DNA from: Candidatus Pacearchaeota archaeon
GTDB taxonomy: Archaea; Nanobdellota; Nanobdellia; UBA10117; JAFCGA01
Length of the DNA: 64,000 bases
Assembly: GCA_017608345.1 (NCBI GenBank)
Contig: JAFCGA010000002.1
Coordinates: 1-64,000, forward strand
Direction of reading: 5' to 3'
Shown: positions 8,575-17,123 of the stretch, in pieces
How positions within the stretch are numbered: the first letter of the stretch is position 1
Layout of the letters: each line of letters begins with the position of its first letter
Position numbers and translations under genes: made by a program
The notes under the pieces: generated by a model
Databases searched by the model: none
Seen by the model: the letters and a program-made list of their open reading frames with translations, nothing else
Told to the model about the DNA's origin: nothing

Positions 8575-9861
8575 GTGCAAGTCTGCGATTTAGGCGGTGA
8601 GCCAACAGGCGGAAACCTAACTGAGTTGAGATATACTATGCAAAAACCCTACGGGAAGGATATTATCTTGGAGAAATGCCAGTCTGCGAGTGCGAGAAGT
8701 ACTTTAGCTGTACGTATAGGGGAAAAAATGAAAGAATCAGCGAGATGGAGTAAAATAATACCTATCAAAGCAAAAAGCCAACAGAAAGAGGTATGGCAGT
8801 ACAACAGTTCGGAAGGGACAGAGAATTATAACGTTGATGTTAGGCTTGGAAAGCCGTTAGATTTTCTAGCGTTTAAATCTAAACGGATGGGAGCGTTCAA
8901 AGCAGACCTATTAGCTATAAGTAAATCTAGGAAAGATGTATTTAAAAACAAGAAGAACTTAGAGCACGTAAAGTTCTGTCCAGTTTGCGGATACGATACT
9001 GAGTCTTCTATCGAAGCAGTTAATATATATAATGCTATATATAGACAATGCTCTAATTGCGCACATTATTTTGTAGTTAATAGACCATCACCATCTTTCT
9101 TGGAATCATTCTATTCCGAAGATGAACAATATCAAGGTCCATATACAGATAAGAATGAAATAAACATTAGGGTTTTGAACATAGTCGCTCCTAAGCTAGA
9201 TTGGGTAATTAAGCAATTCAAAAGAGTTTATGGAAGAGAACCAAAGTCAATCTTAGACGTAGGTACAGGAAGCGGTCATTTTGTTCATCTATGCCGGGAA
9301 AGAGGATTAAAAGCTGATGGCGTGGAATTAAGCAAGACAGGTATAGAATTCTGCAAGAATAACTTTAACATAGAACTGTTCAACGTGGATTTCATATCGG
9401 AATGGTCTAAGTTCCGTGATTATGATATTATATGCTTCTGGGGAGTTCTTGAACACGTACCATATCCCTGTGAGTTATTGAGCGCAGCTTCGATGGCTCT
9501 ATCTGGGAAGGAAGGGCTAGTCATTGCTGAAGTGCCAAGATGGGATTCCATTAGCACAGCCGTTCAAGAAGTGTTTTCAGATTCCATCACTAGACACCTT
9601 GATCCATTAGGACACATAAGCTGTTTTACAGATACATCCTTAGCTACACTCTTTAGAGATAGCGGATTTGATATTACTGCAGCATGGTATTTTGGGATGG
9701 ATGCCTATGAATGGAGTATTCAACTATCAAATCTATTTGGTAAAAATAAAGTAAACAAGAAGATGAAAGAGCTAATGCCTATATTTCAGCAGACTCTAGA
9801 CAAAGCCAAGTTATCTGATGAAGTAGTTATAGTCGGAAAGCCTTCGGAGAAAGCAGAATGA
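8575..9861 (+). CDS. SAM methyltransferase with zinc-ribbon module
   Basis: Up to 428 residues. A CPVCG...CSNC zinc-ribbon-like module (about residues 136-164) precedes a class I methyltransferase domain with motif I SILDVGTGSGHFVHL near residue 222 and a CFWGVLEHVPYP motif. The GTG start at 8575 is preceded by a GAGG run; an in-frame ATG at 8638 is an alternative. The first 130 residues are not recognisable, although MQVCDLGGEP recalls the LDLG.P segment at the start of many sugar C-methyltransferases. A methyltransferase acting on a sugar is likely. Confidence 0.8.
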   Translation: MQVCDLGGEPTGGNLTELRYTMQKPYGKDIILEKCQSASARSTLAVRIGEKMKESARWSKIIPIKAKSQQKEVWQYNSSEGTENYNVDVRLGKPLDFLAFKSKRMGAFKADLLAISKSRKDVFKNKKNLEHVKFCPVCGYDTESSIEAVNIYNAIYRQCSNCAHYFVVNRPSPSFLESFYSEDEQYQGPYTDKNEINIRVLNIVAPKLDWVIKQFKRVYGREPKSILDVGTGSGHFVHLCRERGLKADGVELSKTGIEFCKNNFNIELFNVDFISEWSKFRDYDIICFWGVLEHVPYPCELLSAASMALSGKEGLVIAEVPRWDSISTAVQEVFSDSITRHLDPLGHISCFTDTSLATLFRDSGFDITAAWYFGMDAYEWSIQLSNLFGKNKVNKKMKELMPIFQQTLDKAKLSDEVVIVGKPSEKAE

Positions 9862-9907
9862 AACCAGAGCCACTAAATGATAAAGAACTATCTGTTATTA
9901 AAACATC

Positions 9908-11419
9908 TTAAATTTTGATTTCATCGCGCCGTATTAATCGGATCAGCTCGTTATAATCAATAACTTTCCATAGTATCCCAATTAATAAATATATTGCTCC
10001 TACGATCAAGCTAATTATTATCATTTTAACATAAACTTGCAGATAAATAATTTTCAGTAAGAAGTATACTCCAAAAAAGAGGAACACGTTTAGAATTATA
10101 ATTTTCCACCAGTTTTTATAAGCGATAGCATAGTTTCGATGTATAATAAGCAAACTTAATATAAACATGATCAGGAAACAGAAACTTGTAGCTAAGGCTG
10201 CTCCGATTATTCCTAAATCGAATAACTTAATTCCGAATAACTGTTTTGGGATAAGTATTGTATTAAGTATTATATTTAAGATTACACCAATGTAAACTAT
10301 AAGTGCTACTTTCTTAACTTTACCCAGACCTTGAAGCGTAGCGAAGTTAATTAATGTAAAGCTCTTAAAAAAGAAACCAATGATTAGTATCTTTAACGCC
10401 ATTGATGCTAAAATAAATTCTTTCCCGAAGGCTAAGGATAAGATATCTTGCGCAAAAAAAAGAAAGATTATCGTCAGCGGGAGGACTAAAAAGAGACCTA
10501 AGTTATAAATTGCTTTTAGTATTGTGGATATCATTTTTTTATCCCCCAAATGTTTCAATTTAGAAATTGTTGGAAATAGATATGATCTTAAGGGGGTCAT
10601 GAATAGCAAAGTAAGTGAAGCTGCAGGTAAAGCAGCTTCGTATAAACCAACCATTTTAACTCCTTTGAAAATAGTTAGCATAAATACATCTATCCTACTT
10701 AAGATAAAAAAAGCAGTCGCACTAAGAAAAACCATAGAAGCATATTTACTTATTGGCTTGAAGTAACTCTCTTTTGTTTTAGCGCTTCTAAAGACTAATG
10801 GGTAATTGATTATCGCTAGTGCAGAATAAATAGCAGATATGATCAAATAACTTACAACCCAGATTATTGAAAATGCTATTAATAAATTCTCCTTAAAAAA
10901 AACGAGAGCGATCGAAGAAGCAATCAGAACAAGTACCAATCGGATAGGGTTCATTGAGGCATAGAATCTTTCATTATTAACGCCTATAAAAAAATATACT
11001 ATAATCTTGTAGGATATATTAAATAAGAACAGTAGCGTAAAGAGTGGAATAATCAGTATCGCTGCAGATGTATGAAAATATTGACTTGCTAGGAAGTTCT
11101 TAAGTAAGAGAATTATAGATATAATAATTACTGATAACAGGAGATGTATTAGAAATACTTGAATAACAGACCGCTTTATTAGAGAATATTTTTCGCTGTG
11201 AAAGAGCTTAGGTATGTAATGCGCAAGACTACTTCCTAATCCAAGATCTATAAATATGCTAATAAGCGCTACGAAATTAATCATAGCATAAAACAGACCA
11301 TAATCTTCAACCCCCAATGTCCTCGAAAAGAGAATTCTTAATAGGAACGTAAATGGCATAACTAGCAATTCAAAAGCCGCAACAGTAAGTAAACCTTTAA
11401 ATAATCGTTTCTTGTCCAT
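9908..11419 (-). CDS. Wzx-type polysaccharide flippase (MOP superfamily)
   Basis: 503 residues, very hydrophobic, with roughly 12-14 membrane segments. The N-terminus FLLRILFSRTLGVEDYGLFYAMINFV is characteristic of RfbX/Wzx exporters. It would flip lipid-linked glycan across the cytoplasmic membrane. It follows the sulfatase-like gene with a 4-base gap on the same strand and converges on the methyltransferase at 9861. The presence of a flippase shows the island makes an exported glycan. Confidence 0.9.
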   Translation of the reverse strand: MDKKRLFKGLLTVAAFELLVMPFTFLLRILFSRTLGVEDYGLFYAMINFVALISIFIDLGLGSSLAHYIPKLFHSEKYSLIKRSVIQVFLIHLLLSVIIISIILLLKNFLASQYFHTSAAILIIPLFTLLFLFNISYKIIVYFFIGVNNERFYASMNPIRLVLVLIASSIALVFFKENLLIAFSIIWVVSYLIISAIYSALAIINYPLVFRSAKTKESYFKPISKYASMVFLSATAFFILSRIDVFMLTIFKGVKMVGLYEAALPAASLTLLFMTPLRSYLFPTISKLKHLGDKKMISTILKAIYNLGLFLVLPLTIIFLFFAQDILSLAFGKEFILASMALKILIIGFFFKSFTLINFATLQGLGKVKKVALIVYIGVILNIILNTILIPKQLFGIKLFDLGIIGAALATSFCFLIMFILSLLIIHRNYAIAYKNWWKIIILNVFLFFGVYFLLKIIYLQVYVKMIIISLIVGAIYLLIGILWKVIDYNELIRLIRRDEIKI

Positions 11420-11423
11420 TTTA

Positions 11424-12728
11424 TTAGAAAAGACGATTCTTATTAATTACGTCTTTAATTATGGTTTTTATTTTATCCTCTTCGGTCTCCTTGAATTTAT
11501 TTAGTAATTTGGCTTTGAGGTATTTAATATGCTCCTGATAATTTTTGTTTTTGATTAAATTATCTTTTTCTAACTCGTTTCTCTTTAGTTCATAAAACTC
11601 TTCTTGGAAGTTACTTAGTATTAATTTGTAGTTCTTTAATCTTGCACCAATCAGGTGATTTTTCTTATCAATTGTTTCAAAGTATATAATTTCGCCCTTT
11701 CTTTTAAAAATCGATCTCCCCTCCCAGTCGTCTGGCGGTTCTATACCTAATAATGCTAGAATAGTTGGGGAAACGTCAATTAGAGAAACTAGCTTATGAG
11801 TGTTAGTCTTTTTATTAACGTTTAAAAAAATTAAAGGAACTCTCAGATTAATGTCATATAACTTAGAACAGTGTCCAAAATCGCCATACTCGTAAAATTC
11901 TTCACCATGATCTGACGTAATGATCAAGAGCGTATTTTTGTAAATCTTAATTTCTCGAAGAAAACAAACTAATTTTTTGATTTGATCATCTAAGTAATTA
12001 ATTTCGGCATCATACAGTTTGATAAGATCTTTCACTTCATATTTAGTAAGTGGCTTATCTATTCTAGTCTTATCTAGTTTATAGTTTAATTCGTGCATTC
12101 GACTTCTAGAGATATTTGAGAATTTCTTTCTATGTCTCTTATCTGGTAGAAAAGGAGCATGTACATCCATATAATGTAACCAAAGAAAGAATTTTTTATC
12201 TTTATTCTTTTTTATCCAGTCTATAGCATCAGATGTTTGCTTTTCTCCTAGGGTCCAAGGAATACTTTTGTTTACGGTAAGGTGCGAATAAATACGGATG
12301 ATTAAGTCATAGATCTTCTTACCTTCTAGCATTTTAGCTATTTTATCTTTAATATTTCTTCGAGTTGTGCGATATTTTTTAAAAGTCAAATAATCTTCAA
12401 AAAAATCAAAACCTTTGTTATAACCATAGTGCCGAGAAACGAAAGGATTTGAATGTATCGCTGCAGTTCTGTATCCGTTATCCTTTAATACTTCTGAGAT
12501 CAATAACATATTTTTACTTAGAAAACTGGCGTCCTTATTTTTAGCAGCGTAATTTGCTGCTAATATCGAAATAAACGAACATATAGTCCCTGGAGCGTTT
12601 GAGAAAGCGTTAGTAAATCGAAGACCGTTTAGGCTATCCATAAACGGAGTTGTTTTCTTCTCGTAACCGTAACAACTGAGATGATCTGCTCTCAGAGAAT
12701 CAATCGTTATAAGAATTACGTTCTTCAT
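11424..12728 (-). CDS. Sulfatase-like enzyme (alkaline phosphatase superfamily)
   Basis: 434 residues with an N-terminal metal motif VILITIDSLRADHLSCYGY, FLWLHYMDVHAPFLP, and TSDHGEEFYEYGDFGH for the second metal site. The position of the formylglycine motif CxPSR reads APGTICSFISIL, so the nucleophile is probably Thr. That points to a phosphatase or phosphotransferase rather than a classic sulfatase. No signal peptide or membrane helices are seen, so it should be cytoplasmic. It sits upstream of the flippase and near the Phn operon. Confidence 0.82.
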   Translation of the reverse strand: MKNVILITIDSLRADHLSCYGYEKKTTPFMDSLNGLRFTNAFSNAPGTICSFISILAANYAAKNKDASFLSKNMLLISEVLKDNGYRTAAIHSNPFVSRHYGYNKGFDFFEDYLTFKKYRTTRRNIKDKIAKMLEGKKIYDLIIRIYSHLTVNKSIPWTLGEKQTSDAIDWIKKNKDKKFFLWLHYMDVHAPFLPDKRHRKKFSNISRSRMHELNYKLDKTRIDKPLTKYEVKDLIKLYDAEINYLDDQIKKLVCFLREIKIYKNTLLIITSDHGEEFYEYGDFGHCSKLYDINLRVPLIFLNVNKKTNTHKLVSLIDVSPTILALLGIEPPDDWEGRSIFKRKGEIIYFETIDKKNHLIGARLKNYKLILSNFQEEFYELKRNELEKDNLIKNKNYQEHIKYLKAKLLNKFKETEEDKIKTIIKDVINKNRLF

Positions 12729-13016
12729 TTTATTTGTTTAGGAAAGTTAATGTAAGTCTCCGACTTGATTTGGTCTTATTTCGTTTCTTTCTCACCGTTT
12801 TTTATAAGTACTGGGAGTAATTGCTTATTTGTAATCATCAAGTTTTCGTTCATTCTTATTTTAAAGTGTTTTGGAATTATGTTCGCTCATCGAACGTTTC
12901 ATTATATCTTCTCGCAATCGGAAGATTGGGCTGTCTTTTTTACTTTTTCGCAGAGGGTTGTTCTGATAGATTAATAATATGCTGAATTATAGTATTTATA
13001 TTCTCACAATAAGTCA

Positions 13017-13715
13017 TTAATAATCTGAAAGTTCTTCCGCCTTTTTTAAGTCTTCTGGAAAATCGATATCAACAAAGAGCACGTTCTTTCCAATATCATA
13101 CGCAGATACTACCTCACCTCGTTTAATAAGTCTGGAGAGTGATTCAATCAACGTGCTATTAATCGTCTGCTTTGACATATTCTCTAACGCCGCAATTAAT
13201 TTTTTAGCTCCCCGATCAGAAAGCTTTGCAATCCCGATAAACTCACCGTTTTCCCCAAACATATGCTCCTTACTAATCTCTACAATAACTCCTTCCGTTT
13301 CAACAACTTTTTCAGCCTCTTCTCTAAATCCATCTTTTTTTATAGCCAGACAAATATCTCCTTCTTGTTTCAATAAATTATCAACGATCTTTGAATCAAA
13401 TAAAATATCCGAGTAGAGAAAGATAAATCCTTCTCGCAGCTCTTCTTTTGCAATCCAAAGCGCCATACTCATATTTGATACTGCATAGAAAGGATTAAAC
13501 ACTCCTTTAATTTTCAAAATGTTACACTGTGTCTGAACTTTATCGGCAAGATATCCCGTAATAACTACAATCTCTTTTATTCCTGCGGCGCGTAAAAATT
13601 CTACTTGATGCTCAAGGATTGTTTTACTTCCAACTTTAAGCAAGCACTGTGGAGTATCTTTTGTTAAAGGTAATAATCTTGTTGCTTTTCTTGAGGCAAG
13701 TATAATTGCTTTCAT
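13017..13715 (-). CDS. LicC/PntC-like nucleotidyltransferase
   Basis: 232 residues from the chosen start. It has the nucleotidyltransferase N-terminus MKAIILASRKATRLLPLTKDTPQCLL, although the usual GxGTR glycines are replaced by SRKAT. NPFYAVSNMSMALWIA and IFLYSDILFDSKI follow, then VDIDFPEDLKKA, which matches cytidylyltransferases for small phospho-compounds such as phosphocholine or 2-aminoethylphosphonate. The ORF track starts 24 bases earlier (13739), but that ATG lies in a TATA-like box (ctatTTATgcg) about 27 bases before the ATG at 13715. It is a paralogue of the gene at 16347. The substrate is inferred. Confidence 0.8.
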   Translation of the reverse strand: MKAIILASRKATRLLPLTKDTPQCLLKVGSKTILEHQVEFLRAAGIKEIVVITGYLADKVQTQCNILKIKGVFNPFYAVSNMSMALWIAKEELREGFIFLYSDILFDSKIVDNLLKQEGDICLAIKKDGFREEAEKVVETEGVIVEISKEHMFGENGEFIGIAKLSDRGAKKLIAALENMSKQTINSTLIESLSRLIKRGEVVSAYDIGKNVLFVDIDFPEDLKKAEELSDY

Positions 13716-13735
13716 TGTAAATCGTTGGTCAAATC

Positions 13736-13748
13736 GCATAAATAGATT
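13736..13748 (-). promoter_or_regulatory. TATA-like promoter of the nucleotidyltransferase at 13715
   Basis: On the minus strand the sequence reads aaatctatttatgcg about 27 bases before the preferred ATG. This spacing recurs at many genes here and fits leaderless transcription. It shows that the upstream ATG used by the ORF track is part of the promoter. Confidence 0.5.
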
Positions 13749-13820
13749 TGCAATTCCAAAAATCTACTTAATCGATTTTTGGTTATATTAATCTTGTATG
13801 ATTATAAGATTTAAATTTGA

Positions 13821-14624
13821 TTAGTCTACAGACTCTATTCTGATGAGTTTTTTTCTTATGTATGCGCTGAGTCTATCAATTCCAACAACCATTAGCACCA
13901 TTATGATTAAGATCGTTAAGACTTCTCTGTTCTTAAAGAGACGCATACTAGTTAATAATTCCATTCCAATTCCGCCTGCACCAACCAGTCCTAATACCGT
14001 AGCTGCTCTGAAATTATTTTCAAGATAATAAAGGAAATAATTAGCGAACAAAGGTTTTACTTGGGGAAAAATACCTCGTGCAATAACTTGAATCTTAGTT
14101 GCGCCCGTTGAAATAATTGCTTTTATTTGTTCAGGATCTACTGTTTCAATTGCTTCAGAGAAATATCTTCCTAGCGCACCGGTAACATGTGCTGCAAGAG
14201 CCAGAATTCCTGGAAAAGGACCTAATCCAACCATTGCAACAAATATCAAACCCCATACAATTTCATTTATTCCTCTGCACGCATCGAAAAAAGTTCTTAC
14301 ACTATGATAAATAAATTTGTTCGGCATGATATTTCTCGCAGCTAGGAAAGACAAAGGCAGGGCAATAAGTGCTCCAATTCCAGAACCAACAATCGCCATC
14401 TGTAAGGTTTCAACTGTTTTCAAAAGAAACCTGCCCAGGTGCGTTATATCTGGAGGAAACATTCGTCTTACAAAATCAATCATATATGGAATTCCTTTAA
14501 CGAAGGTAGTAGGACTTGCACCTGTTCCGCTAATTGCCCAATAATATATTATAACAATAAGGAGACCGAGGAGTAAACTCTTGTACTTTTTTCTTAAGCC
14601 GCGTAATATTTTTTTTAATCGCAT
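13821..14624 (-). CDS. phnE: Phosphonate-type ABC transporter permease PhnE
   Basis: About 267 residues and five or six membrane segments. The EAA-type loop appears as EAIETVDPEQIKAIISTGATKIQVIARGIFPQVKPLFANYFLYYLENNFRAATVLGLVGAGGIGMEL, characteristic of PhnE. The ORF track start (14672) lies deep inside phnC. The ATG at 14624 (MRLKKILRG) starts one base after the phnC stop and is preferred. It forms the membrane channel for the PhnD-bound ligand and is the last gene of the overlapping phn operon. Confidence 0.93.
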   Translation of the reverse strand: MRLKKILRGLRKKYKSLLLGLLIVIIYYWAISGTGASPTTFVKGIPYMIDFVRRMFPPDITHLGRFLLKTVETLQMAIVGSGIGALIALPLSFLAARNIMPNKFIYHSVRTFFDACRGINEIVWGLIFVAMVGLGPFPGILALAAHVTGALGRYFSEAIETVDPEQIKAIISTGATKIQVIARGIFPQVKPLFANYFLYYLENNFRAATVLGLVGAGGIGMELLTSMRLFKNREVLTILIIMVLMVVGIDRLSAYIRKKLIRIESVD

Positions 14625-14625
14625 A

Positions 14626-15399
14626 TTAGAATCCAGTTTTACCGTACATATACCAATCTCTAGTCGCGCCATAAATATCTACAATGTCTTTTTCAGTAAG
14701 CTCCTTCGGTGTACCGTCGAATACGATTTCTCCATCTCGTACGCCTATGATTCTTGAACCATATTTTTTAGCAAAATCAAGAAAATGTAAGCTAGTAACT
14801 AATGTAATCTTTTTTTCAGTACAAATTTTCTTTAGCAGATCCATGACTTCTTTCATCAGCTTGGGATCTAAACTCGATACAGGTTCATCCGCTAGGATTA
14901 TGCTTGGCTTTTGTGATAGTGCTCGAGCAATTGCAACTCTTTGCTTCTGGCCGCCACTAAGATTAGCAATTCTCTCATTTTCATACTCTTGCAATCCTAC
15001 TCTTGCAATATTTTCTCTTGCAATCAAATAATCTTCTCTGGAGAACCGACCCAACAACGTGTTGAATGCGCTATTATATTTTAGACGTCCATTTAATACA
15101 TTCTTCATTACTGTTTCACGCTCAAGAAGATTGAAATTCTGAAAAATCATCCCAATCTTGCCCCTTATCCGTGCAGCTTTCTTAAGAGAACAATTCAGTA
15201 TTTCTTCATTCTGGATGAGGATTTTACCGGACTCCGGCTCGATTAATCGATTAATGCATTTAAGGAGCGTTGATTTGCCAGAACCACTAGATCCGATGAT
15301 TACTACACTTTCTCCTTTTTTTATGTGCAGAGAGATGTTTTTAACTGCTGCATCCTCGCGGTTTTTGTAAGTATGGCTGAGGTTTTTTATTTTTATCAT
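14626..15399 (-). CDS. phnC: Phosphonate-type ABC transporter ATPase PhnC
   Basis: 257 residues. Walker A is GSSGSGKST (about 35-43), the signature is LSGGQKQR, and Walker B is IILADEP, with a Q-loop at MIFQNFNLLERETVM that is typical of PhnC. It powers import through PhnE. It lies 27 bases after phnD and one base before phnE. Transporters of this type carry phosphonates, phosphite or related compounds; the sequence alone does not say which. Confidence 0.93.
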   Translation of the reverse strand: MIKIKNLSHTYKNREDAAVKNISLHIKKGESVVIIGSSGSGKSTLLKCINRLIEPESGKILIQNEEILNCSLKKAARIRGKIGMIFQNFNLLERETVMKNVLNGRLKYNSAFNTLLGRFSREDYLIARENIARVGLQEYENERIANLSGGQKQRVAIARALSQKPSIILADEPVSSLDPKLMKEVMDLLKKICTEKKITLVTSLHFLDFAKKYGSRIIGVRDGEIVFDGTPKELTEKDIVDIYGATRDWYMYGKTGF

Positions 15400-15426
15400 A
15401 ATAATATAAAATAAGAAAAAGAAAGA

Positions 15427-16350
15427 CTACTTATTAGCAGCCTCTGCGCTTGTTACATCCATGCCAAGTATTTTTGCAGTTTCTCTAATTACATCATAGT
15501 CGCTATCAGAAACTTTTTGGTAGTTGGAAATCCCTCCCCATCCGTCAACTTTATGGATGGTCTGCTGGTCCATTTCAACCAAAATAGTCTGTATCTTTTG
15601 TTTTAGTTCTGCAGGCAGGTCTCCTCTTACAACTATTGGCGATCCAGGTATCGGCTCTGATTCATGTAATATTATATTAACTTCAGGATCTATCTCACCT
15701 TCTTTAATCATTCGAGCATATACATTGTCTCCACTCGCGCCCGCGTCGACCTTGCCATTTGCAATAGCGTATTGAACTGCGTTATGGGTTCCTGCGTAGT
15801 AACTAGTGCTAAAGTCATTGTCCGGATCTATTTCATTTTCAAGCAACATCTTTCTAGGAATAAGGTTTCCTGACGTTGAGGCAGGATCTACAAAAGCAAA
15901 GGTTTTTCCTTTTAGATCTTCTAGCGTCTCAATCCCACTGTCTGCATTCACGATAATCAATGATTTATATGTTGCACTACCTGTGCTTTCTTTTACGCCA
16001 TTAACAATTGCTTCTGCATTTGCAACATTAGCTGCAATAACATATGAAAATGGTCCAAACCACGCCATGTCAATATGTTTTGCTCGCATTGCTTCAATCG
16101 CAGCAGTATAATCAGATGTAACTTGTATCTCAACGGGAATTCCTAACTTTTCAGATAAGTATTCCTTAACGGGTTCATAATTTCTTAGCATCTCGTCAGC
16201 GTCATCCGCAGGAATTAATCCCATACGCAAGACGGTAATTTCTTCTTCATTAACATCTGTTCCACTAGTAAATTTATTTAGGCCAAAGTTTACTAGTATA
16301 AATGCTAATAGTAAAAGAAAGCCAATTTTCCAAATATTCAATCGTTTCAT
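15427..16350 (-). CDS. phnD: Phosphonate-type substrate-binding protein PhnD
   Basis: 307 residues. An N-terminal membrane segment (IGFLLLLAFILVNFGLN, about 9-25) without a lipobox cysteine probably anchors it outside the membrane. The family core is clear: LRMGLIPADDADEMLRNYEPVKEYLSEKLGIPVEI, DMAWFGPFSYVIA and SGNLIPRKMLLE. It would capture an extracellular phosphonate or phosphite-like ligand and deliver it to PhnE. Its start overlaps the end of the nucleotidyltransferase at 16347 by four bases (ATGA), which couples uptake with activation. Confidence 0.92.
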   Translation of the reverse strand: MKRLNIWKIGFLLLLAFILVNFGLNKFTSGTDVNEEEITVLRMGLIPADDADEMLRNYEPVKEYLSEKLGIPVEIQVTSDYTAAIEAMRAKHIDMAWFGPFSYVIAANVANAEAIVNGVKESTGSATYKSLIIVNADSGIETLEDLKGKTFAFVDPASTSGNLIPRKMLLENEIDPDNDFSTSYYAGTHNAVQYAIANGKVDAGASGDNVYARMIKEGEIDPEVNIILHESEPIPGSPIVVRGDLPAELKQKIQTILVEMDQQTIHKVDGWGGISNYQKVSDSDYDVIRETAKILGMDVTSAEAANK

Positions 16351-17123
16351 TTCATTACCTTTATCCGTCGGTTAATCAGTAACTTGATTCCGAGAGTATC
16401 AGTATCTATCTTATTTATTTGATTGATAAAAACATCTTTAGCGAATTTATATTCTTCAGGGAAATCGATTTCCATCCAATCTTCTCCTGACACAAGCTCA
16501 TATTTTACTGCTATTCCACTTTCTGCTATAATTGTGATTAAATCCCTTACGTTCTTGAATTGTATTGCATCAGAATCTTTTAGGAATTGGATGTTTTCTT
16601 TGAATTGCTTGGAACCCTGTTTGTTCATTTTTATTATCCCAGCGAATTCTCCATTAGATTCTTCATTAGGCAATTCTTTACTACATACAATTATTTTATC
16701 ATATTTAATCTTCACTTTTTCAGACTCGTCATCGACAGCCTTTTCACTAACTAAGCAAACTATATCACTTTTTTCGCTAGCAACGATTTTTTTCAAGGCC
16801 CTTTCTGAGAAGATAGAATCAGCATACATAAACAATATTTCGCTATTAAATTCATCCAAAGCAAAATATAATGAGTCCAGCATACCTTCTTGTGTATAGA
16901 GCGGTTCTCTTAAATATCTAACAGAATCTCCAAATTTCTTTTTAATATCTTCTGATCGATATCCAACAACAAGTAAAATATCCTCAACGCCATTCTTTTT
17001 GAGAAGTCTTATTGATCTGCCTAATATAGTTTCATCTTCAATAGGTAGCAAACATTTAATGGTACCATTTGTAGACTCGCCCATCCGAAAATTCATGCCG
17101 CCAGCCAATATTATGGCTTTCAC
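16347..17123 (-). CDS. LicC/PntC-like nucleotidyltransferase in the phn operon
   Basis: 258 residues beginning MKAIILAGGMNFRMGESTNGTIKCLLPI. It contains REPLYTQEGMLDSLYFALDEF, EILFMYADSIFSE, NGEFAGIIKMNKQGSKQF and WMEIDFPEEYKFA, the same layout as the gene at 13017. It overlaps its neighbours by four bases on both sides. The close coupling to PhnD suggests that it transfers a nucleotide, probably CMP, to an imported phospho- or phosphonate compound. A sugar-1-phosphate substrate remains possible. Confidence 0.8.
   Translation of the reverse strand: MKAIILAGGMNFRMGESTNGTIKCLLPIEDETILGRSIRLLKKNGVEDILLVVGYRSEDIKKKFGDSVRYLREPLYTQEGMLDSLYFALDEFNSEILFMYADSIFSERALKKIVASEKSDIVCLVSEKAVDDESEKVKIKYDKIIVCSKELPNEESNGEFAGIIKMNKQGSKQFKENIQFLKDSDAIQFKNVRDLITIIAESGIAVKYELVSGEDWMEIDFPEEYKFAKDVFINQINKIDTDTLGIKLLINRRIKVMK

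Noticed and set aside
12765-12974. 69-codon plus-strand ORF in the gap between two minus-strand genes
   Set aside because: Hydrophobic, Phe-rich translation typical of random AT-rich DNA; no promoter or ribosome site. The gap likely holds the promoter of the sulfatase-like gene.
13716-13739. Longer start (MRFDQRFT) for the nucleotidyltransferase
   Set aside because: The ATG lies inside the TATA-like box, and the family normally begins at MKAIIL.
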